Origin: Dendrobium chrysotoxum
Taxonomy: Eukaryota > Streptophyta > Magnoliopsida > Asparagales > Orchidaceae
DNA: 64,000 nt
Assembly: GCA_019925795.1 (NCBI GenBank)
Contig: CM034313.1
Span: 23,486,932-23,550,931, forward strand
Reading direction: 5' to 3'
Part shown: positions 11,401 through 23,400 of the stretch, piece after piece
Numbering within the stretch: the first letter of the stretch is position 1
Layout of the letters: each line of letters opens with the position of its first letter
Notes under the pieces: model-generated
Seen by the model: the letters and a program-made list of their open reading frames with translations, nothing else
What the model was told of the DNA's origin: nothing
Database searches by the model: none
Made by a program: the position numbers and the translations under genes

Positions 11401-14400
11401 GAACTTGAACCAAACAAGACTACAGGGGACTCATGCTGAATGTCAGTGCATTGAACTTGCATTTGATTTAAACATCAAATGAAATGAACTTAAACTTGAT
11501 GTATACACTTGTGGTCATTGAACTCAAATTGTACAACATCAAGTGAGACTTGAACGAATGCCAATGAACATATATGGAACTTATGCTGAAAAGAAAGACT
11601 TGTAATGAATATAGATCCTACAAACATCATGAAGGCATGTGTAGTCAAATGCCACTAGAAAGGTTTGATATGCAATAAACATAACAAGTGCTGAAAATCT
11701 TCAGGCTCGAGGAGATTTGGATGTCAAACAAATGTTGAGAACTAAGCCCCTACACATGTTGTAAACCATCTCCAAGGCCAAGGAACTTGCATGATCGATT
11801 TGTTTGCAAGTGATAAAAGATTCAAATAAGGGTTGGTTTGTAGCTGACGTCAAGGGATTCACAACCAAATTCATCAACCCACTCATAATTGATGAGGGAG
11901 CAATACACAATGAATGCAATATGTCTACAAGCGATATAGCAAGGGGAAGATAAGCTCAGGCTACTCAATCAAATTGAGATACATAGAAAATGATGAATGA
12001 TGAGATTCAGATGATTCAGAGTGTTCGACCAAGTTAACTTGCAAATGAGAGCAAATGGTATCTATATCTATCATGCAATAAAAGGCTACTAGAAGGACTC
12101 GGCATGTAAGGCATGATGAATATAGTAGCACCTTCACAACCAACATCTGTATACAAACAAGCAAGTGAAAATCTATAGAAAATGAAAACTAGAAGGTGTA
12201 TACGGTTGATTGCAAGCAAATATCGATAATGCAGCTCCACCATGCATGCCACAAGGATGATACATAACTTGTAATGTTCGCCATGACTCATACACAAGAA
12301 ACAAATTTGCAAAGTGCGTGGGCATGAAGAAATGCAATAGTATCCCTATCAATGATTCGACTCCGAGAAAATACATTACTAAAAGGCTCTCAAATTCACA
12401 CAGAGGATGAATGAGGAGATTGAAGTAACTTGCAGCAGTCAGTCAAATCAATCTGCAAGTAAAAGAAAGGGATATTTACATCAATTGTATATTACTCCCA
12501 CAAGCAAAGAAATAAGAATTAATAGTAGTCTTCGCACGAATTATGAAAGAAGGCACAGTAGTTCCAACTATGTCTACTTGCAGGTACTAATGGAGACTTA
12601 TAGTATCTTGAAGATACAAGCAACAATTGCTACAAAAATCAGAAAAGTCAATATATAGGGGATAAATGATGAATGCGAGCTCCTGCAAATCACTACGGGA
12701 AACTCACATCACATATAACAGGTTATATGTGAGCAAGTAAAGAGAAGATTTGCAATACATACAATCTCTCTACGAGTACAGATGTATGTAAAACATGTCA
12801 CTCGTGGGTAGATGCAGAAAGACTTCAGTAAATGCAGTATCCTGAAGTCAATTCTAATCTATGAATGAAAACATCTACTTGCCTACATGCAACAATAGCA
12901 GATGTACTGCAAGGACCAAAAACCACAACAAATACAAGTACCTACGGGTTAAAGCAGGAGATTCGTTAGTGCATTATAATCCATCTGCAGAAAGCAATCG
13001 GTAGTGCACGATAATCTACCTGTATTAAAGCAGCATACAACTCAGTTCACAAGCTGCTACACAATGCCACCGGATCTGCAACATCCATGCAAGCAGACAG
13101 AAGGCATACAAATCCCCAAATGAAATCCCAACGCAATGCCACCGGATCTGCAACATCCATGCAAGCAGACAGAAGGCATACAAATCCCCAAATGAAATCC
13201 CAACGCAACGCCACCGGATCTGCAACATCCATGCAAGCAGAAAGAAGGCATACAAATCCCCAAATGAAATCCCAACGCAACGCCACCGGATCTGCAATAC
13301 TCGTGCAAGCAGACAGAAGGGGTCTATGAGCTTCCAAAACAGAACGCTGCACTCAAACGACAGTCCCCGGTACTTGCACTGTAATTTGTATACACGTAGG
13401 TACACAAAGGGGGTATGCATTCAAGAACCCGCATGGGCCCCGGCGAGCGTGTTATTGGTACACACGTGATGTTTAGAGATGCTGCGTGGGTCAATAAGTG
13501 AATTCCAGTTCGAGCCCGATCCTTCTATACGGGTAGATAGGAGTCGACACGGCTCGAACAATTAAATAAATATGCGGTCGCGAGGTCGACCGAAATATTT
13601 ATTTTATGCGTTCATATTAGGCCTTCAAGGCCTATAATCAAGAGAATTCACCAATAAAGGCATAAAGCTTATGAAACCCGATCCTCTGTCAATTGCTAGA
13701 TAGAGTCGACAAGGTTCAACCCATAAATAAAAATGACCCCACGCCCCGATGATGGCCATGTTGAATATGAATCTCAACCGGAGGGGTTAATTTCAAATAT
13801 TTCAAAATGCCCTCAAACCTCAAATATTTTTAAGTGACCTCAAGGTTACCCCGATGATGGCCGTGTTGAATGTAAAGCTCAACCGGAGGGGTCCACACAG
13901 ATCATTTCAAAATACTATCTCAAATTTCACAAAATTCAAAACTCCACAAAACTCCCAAAATCCCAAATTCCCCACAAAATCCAGCCTTCTGAAAAAATCC
14001 CAAAATTCAAAAATCTTTCCAACTCCAGATATTTAAAAATTGAAATCCAACTACTCAACGCTTAAAGCAAAAATCATCCACTCTCCGCAACAGTTTGCCG
14101 AGGTGGATAAATTAAAATCTACTTCAGCTCACAAAGAGCTAATGTCCAGTCGAGAATATCACTAGGATCCATTCTCAAACAATCTCCTGCCAGCAAGGGC
14201 GTGGTACGAGTCCTCTAACCGGCAGTTTCGCCGCCAAATGGCACTGCAGGATAAACGGTTATGACTCGGGGCCCTCTGAACCAGGTGGTCGCCGCCAAAT
14301 GGCACCATTATATTATGGTTATGGCCAGAGCCCGTATGCTCCCCAATGGCATCAAATCCTTGAGATATGAATCAATAGGATATGATCGATAGGGCACAAA

Positions 14401-17400
14401 GCCCTCTGTTAGCTAAGGTGGATTCAAATTTGTCCCCTTAGACAAATACTCACCCCAGGTCTACAAGGTACCCTTGGACGAAGCAACCCATGGATGCCGA
14501 CAAGGATCCTTCTGTCAGGTTGGGTCGACTACCTCCTCAGACTAAGTAGACCAGGGACTACGATGGCCCGGGATGACGGAACCATGGGATCTTGATCGGG
14601 TCTATCATCCATTCCCCCACCATCCGCTTTAAGTGTAAGATGATGAAATCTTCAATTTTAAATACCAAATTCTCAAACTCTCCAATTTTCAAACACATCT
14701 ATACCCATTGCTGCTACTATATGCCAGACTCACGTATTTCTACGTATCTGATTGACGACTAGCCTTAATCAAAAGTTCTCTCTCGTTATCGGGAGGGGTA
14801 ATTAACTATAGGGGCTTGCGCCTATAGGCAACCAGAACTCAGATCATAAAGTCCTCACAAAATGAGGGCGAAATCTCTGGGTAGTGTCTTATCTACAAAC
14901 CCATCTGCCTTCCAAAATTTACCCCGGAACTTAATTTCGTTAAAACTCCCCCCCCCCCCCCCCCCCGAAGAAAGCAAATAAGCAGGCGGAGGCCGGGGCC
15001 GAATTTTCGGAGCTCACAGGCTCAAAGAGGGTGAAATAAATCTCATGGACCTGGTATAAATAAAAGTAATAATCACTTAATAATTAAAATTCATCCTAAA
15101 ATGAACATCAAGAAACTAATACTTTAACTTGAATTAAATCCCCTTTGACCCACAACAAACAAAAAAATCACTAGAAAACTTCAACAATTATCTAACATAG
15201 GACACATCCAAGCCACACAACCTAATGCACACACTTTAGATGGTTGTGAGGGCAACCACTTAGTTTTAGGCTAGGCCAATGTTCTTTCTTTTTCTGCTAC
15301 TTGTATGCCGAGATTTTCTATGGATTTCACTACATGTTAGTTGCTATGATTAATGTGTTTGTGATGCCTTGTGATATAATGATTTTATTATTTTATCTAT
15401 GAATTGATGTGATAGGCGCTAGATTTCTCCTTGGCTAGGAATGGTCTTGATACTAACAATGCTTTTTGCAGATGGTCATGCTCATGTAGGGCTATAAAAA
15501 GGGGGCTAATTAAATTATAATTAATGAATTTTCTACATGTGTTAAAATTGCTAAGCCCCTTAAACATCATAAGCGCATGGCCAAATATGTTTATGCTCAA
15601 ATGTGAGCAAATGAAATTATATATAACTGCTTGAAATTGTTAATGATTTGATATATAAACTGCTTAGGATAACCATGCATGTTATTTCAGATTCCTTTTT
15701 TATTTCCTACATGTAATTTGAATTCAATTTGAGTTGTGAAAGTTAATGTTAAATGGGATATTATCTATCGAATTTGAAGTCTAAAGAGGAAGGAAACATC
15801 CCCTAGGAGAGAGTTCCTTTCATTTAAAGATTCAAATTATGATGATTTGAAAATCCAAAGAGGAAAAAATCATCCTTTCAGAGAATTTTTTTTATTTGGA
15901 TACTTGGACCCGACGAATCCAAAGAGCTCGTAGAAGGGAGGAAGACGAAGAAATAAAGACTTCAAAAATATCCATCTTAAAATTACTTGCGTCATTCCTT
16001 TGATTGGAATCCGAGTTATTGTTAGTGGCACTCGGCCACTTTTAATTTCTCTAAATCCTAGGTTATAATTAAGTGGCATTTGCCACTTAGACTTTTACAT
16101 TTATAAGATACATTTTGATTATGTGATTTGATTATTGTGTTTACTTTTGCTTATTAGGAGTTTCGTAAATCTTCCTAGGTTTTTTCTAACATGTCTATTT
16201 TATTTTAGCTGGATGTGATTAGGCCCTTTAATAATAAATTTTTTTTACTCATAACTAAATAAAATATTTAGGTCAACATAAAAAGATAAACGTACCTAAG
16301 AAGTAAGCTCGGGCTAGTCGAGGGTCTCATGCTTACATATTGAATCATCTCTTTCTTGTTAGGCACCTCCCTGCCTGTGGGTTATGACAGACCATCTTTT
16401 CTATTAGAGTGCAGCTCTATCTAGGGGATGTTGTGTAATCTTTAGAAAAAAATCTATTTTCTAAACCAAAATTTTAAACTGTTTTATATCATTTATACAT
16501 ACAAGGTCAATCAGCATGCATTGCATTAGAAACCAATTAAATTAATAAAATTTTAATTACATTCAATCATAATAACCCTATATAAGTAAATGGGCTAATA
16601 AGAACATTCTCTAGATGTTGGCCCCAATTTCTGGAAACTTACACAATAGCTTTACCCATTTTTCATAAAGACTGGATTCATGGTTTTGAAGCGTTTAGTG
16701 GCTAGCTAGCTCCCCAATCCAAGCCGGCATAACTCCAGATTTGCATGCATTTTAATTAGGTTCAGGCCACTAAGGTTTAGTGCCCAACTTAGATTTAGGA
16801 TCCGGGGAGAACCTAAAATCATAAGTCCCCAATTTCAAGAATATAATCCCAACATTCTAATAAATTATCAACTCAAATTAAAATTTTATCTAAATAAAAA
16901 ATATAAAGCCAAACACATAGAATAGATAAGGATGGTTCTGTATTGCTTCAGAATCCCAAGACACCTCCTATTATTCCTCCATTGGCCTCCAAAAATAAGT
17001 GTTCAAAACTTGATTCAATCTTATTTGAAATTCCGATATCATTTCTTTGATGTCACACCTTGAAATCTCAAAAATAAGTATTCTACCATTATTCTAATCG
17101 AGAGTGTTTGTAAGAAGCCCAAATTCTTAAGATATAATTAAGTACGAAGGCTTGCTTTCGTAGGAGATTCAAAGACCCCAGATTAATTTAAAAATTAATT
17201 AATTCTCTTAGGGAAAATCAAGAAAATCGACAACGATCATTATCGTCATATTCAAATGATTGATAGTGGGTGATATCCTCCCCTTTTTGGAGAAATATAT
17301 TACTTACTATCAATATGCTTAAGTATGAAATTAATGGTACATATATCGCAATTATTGTAGTTAAATATATATGTGAACGTCATTTTGACCTTGTGGGGTC

Positions 17401-20400
17401 ATATGTAGTTCACTACGATTATCTAACTATGATAACTAGTGATAGAGCATCTTAACTACTATAATTAAACGAATAATTGGATGTCATGTTGATTCTTTGG
17501 AATCATATGCAATTCATCCCCAAATTTGATTATGGTAGTTGGGATGAGACTTATGATTTTGTAATCTGAACTTATTAGAGAATGATATTATCACCTTCCA
17601 AGATGATATATCATTCATAATGATGAGTTCGGTTACAAACTAAAACAAATTTAAGTCTATACAATTTCAAATTTTCTCAAAGAGATTACAATTTCAATTG
17701 CTTTGCATCTTTCCAAAGCAAAAATAGGTATGCGGGTGGCCTTGATTGCAGATGACTGACATGGGCAAGCGCTCCATCTTGAGGTGAGTGACCTCAAGAG
17801 CTTAGAGCGGTCTGGATGAGTCCTCCAATGAGGCTTACGAAGGATAATCATACCTTAGTTTAGTCTGCTCAGATGAGTCTTCATATAGAGATCGTTCTGG
17901 AGAGTGGCTGTGAATCAGTAAGCTAGCAACAGCAAGCCAGCAAAAGCAAGCCTTTAGCGAGGTTACATTACCCTTGAGTAAGTTCCCCTCTAGAGCAATA
18001 TGACCTTCTTGACCAAATCCCTTGAGAAAAACATATCTTGTACACATTAATTATTTGTATAGGCATGTACAAGTATACACCATTATAATGGAAGATGGAA
18101 GTGTATAACTATTTATAATCACAATACAAGTGAGTGGAGAAAAATGAAGTAAATAAACTGAGTGCAAGAGAGAGATCAACTTGCAAACATCTTTGATAAG
18201 CCATTTACAACAAAATTCATGTCCATTAATCATGAGATCACCAATCTATATGTTCTTTCTATACAAAAGTTGCTTTAAAGAAAAACAATCATACAATTCA
18301 CCTTAATGAGAATTTGGTTGTCAACTTGTGTTCAAATCTTGAAACGATTGGATGCAACATTCCCCTGATATGTCTGCATTTGTAAAGTGTACATCCAAAT
18401 ATCTCAAGGATGTGATTCAAGAAAAGTCGATCCAATTCAAGGAAATTCAGTAATTAAGAACAATGAAATCGCTAGGATCATAGTAAACTCGCCAAAATCA
18501 TGGTAACTCATCAAGACAATAGAGAACTCGGAAAGACCAAAATGTTTGTAAGAGCATACTCAATTCAAGATTTAACTAGGCCTTCTCACAAAAGCTTAAA
18601 AGCTACTTGCCAACATTCATTCAACAAGTCATCAACTTTCTTCAATCAAGCCGACATCATATAATGATGACTAGAGTCAAATATCATGATGTATTTTGGC
18701 AACACACTTCATGCACTTCTACATCAAGAAACTATTAAAGCCTTACTATATATTTTCTTACTTTTATAGCTTTAAAATAGCTTCTCCTATAGCAACCATA
18801 CCATATCTTTAAACATCAAGTCATTTGTACATAGCTCTTGTACTTTTAACAAGCTAATCAAATCCTAGAACTTCTTTATCTAGACACTAAAGCTTTTCTC
18901 TTTCTATATCTTCTTCTTGTTCTCTGTGCCTCCAGAGTATTGCCAATAAAGTTTTAGTGTTGCCCACAAATAAATTTGAATTTAGGAGAAAGGGTATTAA
19001 GTAGATGTTTTAAAAGGGATGGAACACCAAATTATAAGTGGTCCAATGAAGTGAAATGAGGTTTGAGACATATAGATAACAAGAATCTCTCTTCTCCCAT
19101 CCATTTCTGTATTCTTCCTCTGCATCCTCCTACACTTTAATATCACAAAGTCTATATAACTGATAAAACCCCCTGGAAACTTGACGTTCTTTGCATATCA
19201 TTCTCGACTTATGAACTAATAACTGCCCATATAATAAATTACTTTGTCGGCTTATATAATAGCAGTTAGCATATAGCAAACTGCTTGTCCAGTTTAGAGG
19301 TTAAACTATAAACTAATTGACCTTGAGCACCTAGATATTTTTCACGGCAAGGAAAAGGTGTTGCTAATAGATGACTTCCATGAATCTTAAATCAAAAAAG
19401 TCTACTTTGGTGTTTATTTCATAACTAAGAAAGTTGCTCATGACATATTCCTAAATAAATATTATTCTTAAAAACGATCACATTTCAAGTAAATTAGATT
19501 CAGAAATAAAAGAATAGTTGAAACATGATGGACAGCTGTAGAATTCTACAAGAGCTGACCTTATTGCCAATGTAGCCCATGACACCTACACCAACACTGG
19601 AAACTTTCAAGTTCTGAATATGCTTACGTAGACTTCGACGGACCCATATTGAAAAATAAATCCCAACCATTTGCTTGCTTATGATTCTCACAAAAGGTGA
19701 CCTTCTCTTTTTCTTCACAATATCATCCATCTTTAACTCAGTTAGCAAGCCTGATACAGCACAATCCTTGCAATCCTGGTTCACTGACTTGTGATAGTTG
19801 GAAATTTTATTTGACCTAAATGTATTTGAAGTATCTAAGGAAAGCTGAGCTAATTTATCAAGTGGCTGCTCTGGCCATACTAAACCAATTCTCTCACAGC
19901 TGCTAAGGGTTTTGGTGAGCCTTTTTTGTTCGGTGGTTGAAGCTTGAGATGCTACTCGACGACTCTTAAAACTGGAACAATGTGATTCTTTAAACATCCT
20001 TTCTGAGAACAGGGGATGATGGCCTGAATCTTGTGATCTAACTGAATCAACATTTGCAAAGCTAGAACTTGCATTTTCACTTAACTTAGCTTCACTAGCT
20101 GTGCAACTGTAAGAACTTGCTTCAAAATCAAGTGAATCCTCTTCCAGTGGATGGATATCCTCATCAGTCTCACTATCACTCACTAGTAGTAATGCATCTT
20201 CAATGCCAAGAGTGTCATCTGTTGGTTGGAATCTTGATGGTGAAGGGGGATCACTGTAACATTTATACTTCTGTTTAGCTGGTTGAATCTTATTCAATGT
20301 CCGGCGAATAAGACATTCCCATCTTGGAACAGGCCTGTTGTCCTCAGCACCAAAAACGTTGCCAGCATTCAATGGAACAATCTCCTGCAAACTATATGAA

Positions 20401-23400
20401 AGAAGGCATGTGACAAATTGGCATTATAACTTCTCGTTGCATAGATCTCAACAAAACAGAGACTAGTCACTTAAATACACTCACTCAAAGGTTAAATTTT
20501 GAATAAGGGATTAATTTTATGAATTCAGAAATGACTTGCCAATAAAAAAAATGCTTACACGAGCTACAACAAAATTTCTGAATTTTCAGGAGCTACAAGG
20601 ATGGATGATAATTGTCAAACATTCAAAAGTGTCTGCTAAAATTGGTTTCAGATTTTGACATTAACATCTTTGTATCAGTAATTTCAAAATAGAACAAATG
20701 CAAGATGCTAAATAAAAAAAGAAACTATATGAAGAATTCATGATTATTCCATTACCATTGACATGCCGTCTTCGAACCATATTCTCTGAATCTGTCACAC
20801 GTCCAATTTTGAACCGCAGACTTCACAAGCACAAGGATGCAGTCATAAATTATATTCTCATTCATTGGGCATCTTTCCTCATTAAAATATGGGTTGAAAA
20901 TGATAACAAACACCAATAACGTTTAAGATTAATAAACTAAGACCCTAATGTTCAGGTAAGATGGGAACATTCGGGATTGATGCAAGACATGGCCATAAAT
21001 CTAGTATGCATATATTTATGCCCCAGAATACAAATAAAAATGACATTCTAAGGTGGTGTTTTAAACTTTTTCATAATACCATAATTGTAAAATCTCTATG
21101 GGCCTGGTCTTTATCTTCTCATTTGTGAAGATAATCCAACAATATAACCTTTCAAATGATCTAGCGTTGGTATTATATTAGCATGAACAACAAATATCTA
21201 GTATATACATGAAAAAGTTGCAGTAGCTCCGGTGGCAAATAAGTTTAGAAAGAGTCGTATTAGATGGTTTGGTCACATAAAACGTCGGCCTTCTGATAAA
21301 GTTAGGAGAGTAAATGTATTAGATTTGGCTTATGTTAAGAAAGGTAGATGTAAACCAAAAAAAATTTGATTAGAAAATATTAAAAATGACATTTTTATTA
21401 GATTTAAATGAAAATTTGACTCTTAACAGGACACAATAGATAAAAAAGGATTCATGTAACCAACCCCACCTAGTGGGATAAAAGCTTGATGTTTATGTTG
21501 ATGATGAACAAAAAACACTTGTGTTTGGAACTTTGAATTTTAGTAATTTGAAGATCTAACATGAAATTAAAAGCTAGCATGATAACATTCTGTTCTTGTA
21601 GGATTTCCAAAAATCCTATACTGGCATCACAGAAAAATTACCCTATCACATATATATCAGCCGGATCCTCCATATCCAGCCAGTCCTTGATCTCAAGGTC
21701 ATCACAGGGAAGTTTACCACCAACATTCCAGGTCCCGACACACATCCTGAGTAAAAGAAGTCGTCGCTGAGAAAGAAATAAAAACAGACTAGATTAGCAA
21801 CTAAACAGCAAGAAAAAATGAAGATGAACAAGCATGCCTGAGTTCCTTGGTATTTATATATTGTGCACGAAGAGTCTCAGATTTTCTTCTTTGCCTCCAG
21901 TATGGAATTCCATCAATGTGACTTCCTACAAACAAAAGCATGTAGAGTCGATATAATAAAGTTGGCGCCAAGACGTTAAATTCCGCTCATGCATTGGCAG
22001 TTTCATTCCTTTGCCACAATAATCTTCACTCGTGGTGTGTACATGATAAAAAAGGGTTAATCCTATCAAAGGTAGGATCTAAGGAGAAGTTGGCGGAAGC
22101 AGCCTTATCCTTGCATTGCCCATACTTTGCCTCTATGATTATAACCTCAAATTACTCTACAAGCAAGCTAAACATTGCTCCAAATTTGCCTTCTAATGAT
22201 GCAAGATTCTAAAATGGTTTCTCATAGCTGCTCGTTCACAAACGTATTGTGAGTTGGACAAAGTTATGAATTGGTTAGGGAAAGTAATTCATTTAAAGGC
22301 CAAGTTGAAATCACAACTTAATGATTCAAACGAAGTTTATTAATGATTCCCAGTTTAATGCCAAATATAATGCTGAAACATCATTTGCTGCTCCATCAGA
22401 ACAAATTAAAAATCAACAGTGGATTCTATCATTAATGTGTTAATAAGAGAGATGCAAGGTATTCTCATCATATTTTTCCCCCAGTGAAGTTTTTGAGGGT
22501 TACTGAAGCTGTCAGCTGCATCATTACAGGCTTCAGAAAGTTCCTGTTGAGATATTAGCTTTAAAAAATAAATTTTAAGCGATAATTCATCTTCTTGTCT
22601 ATTTTGAAGTAAAAAAAAATTCCCCGCTACTTCCCTCAACAGATTCTATGGTGAAAAGGAGAAGCAGGATACCTGCAAAAGTAGTGTTCCGTCTCCCATC
22701 TTTATAGATGTTTAGTTCTTTTTTACTGGCTCAACTATACATGTGAAATTTTCAATGAAATAAATGACGTAATCCCACTAATGGGAACAGTCAAGTCAGT
22801 GTGAGAAATCACCATTTGATTCAGCCCCAAGCCCACCTAATCTCCTCTCCTCGTCACGTAATTGGCGCTCCCATTGACACATCTCTGAAGAAACTATCAC
22901 ATCAAAGTTTAGTTTTTTTGGGGGGTAAAGTTGTCAAAGTTTAGTTCACAACTACCAAAAAAAACCCATAAAGATCATTCGTTGAAGGGTCGAAATATCT
23001 CCAAATGATTAGCGTAGGAAACGATCAAACAACTGAAAAAAAGAAACAGAAGGGAATTGCAGAGGATTCTTACAAAAGAAATCGAAGTTCCTCCGATTTA
23101 AAGTGCACGTATTAGTTCGAAAAGTGAAGTGTAGGAGAAAAAAAATTAAAGCTAGAAATGAAAACCAATGTTGGTGAGCCTCAGAGAAATAAAAGAGAAG
23201 TAACGGCAAGCAAAGAAAATAAAGTAAAAAGTAATAAAAAAATCCAAAACCAAATATAAATGGAAAAATCAGTCAGCATATCAGATCAAACTAACTAATC
23301 AAAATTATCTGTTTCACCAAGGAAAACCGATCTGCACCCATGGGCAGAAGCACAGAACGAAATTGCCATAAAAACAGAGAAGCAAACCCAAAAAGGAATA

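Larger units (their letters stand above)
9538..15018 (+). mobile_element. 5,481-bp solo LTR nested in the older LTR
   Basis: The inserted segment starts TGTTGACC and ends TCACA. It is flanked by the 5-bp repeat GGCTC (9533-9537 and 15019-15023). Removing it restores continuity with the intact LTR (TTAGCCCCAAGGAAGG there, TTAGGCTCAAAGAGGG here). TG...CA ends, a 5-bp target duplication, absence of any gag-pol and the Ogre-like start TGTTGACC point to a solo LTR of a related Tat/Ogre family. It contains an A/T-rich block, 110-bp and 72-bp tandem repeats, a C19 tract and a conserved stem-loop. A non-autonomous element with very short LTRs is the alternative. Confidence 0.75.

Noticed and set aside
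13025..13420. Overlapping frames with a 24-residue Cys/Gly repeat
   Set aside because: Product of a 72-bp tandem repeat inside a solo LTR.
20385..20391. TTTGCAG as exon 5 acceptor of the 5-phosphatase
   Set aside because: It would put exon 5 out of phase with exon 4. ATATAG at 20393-20392 keeps the frame and gives GLQEIVPLNAG.
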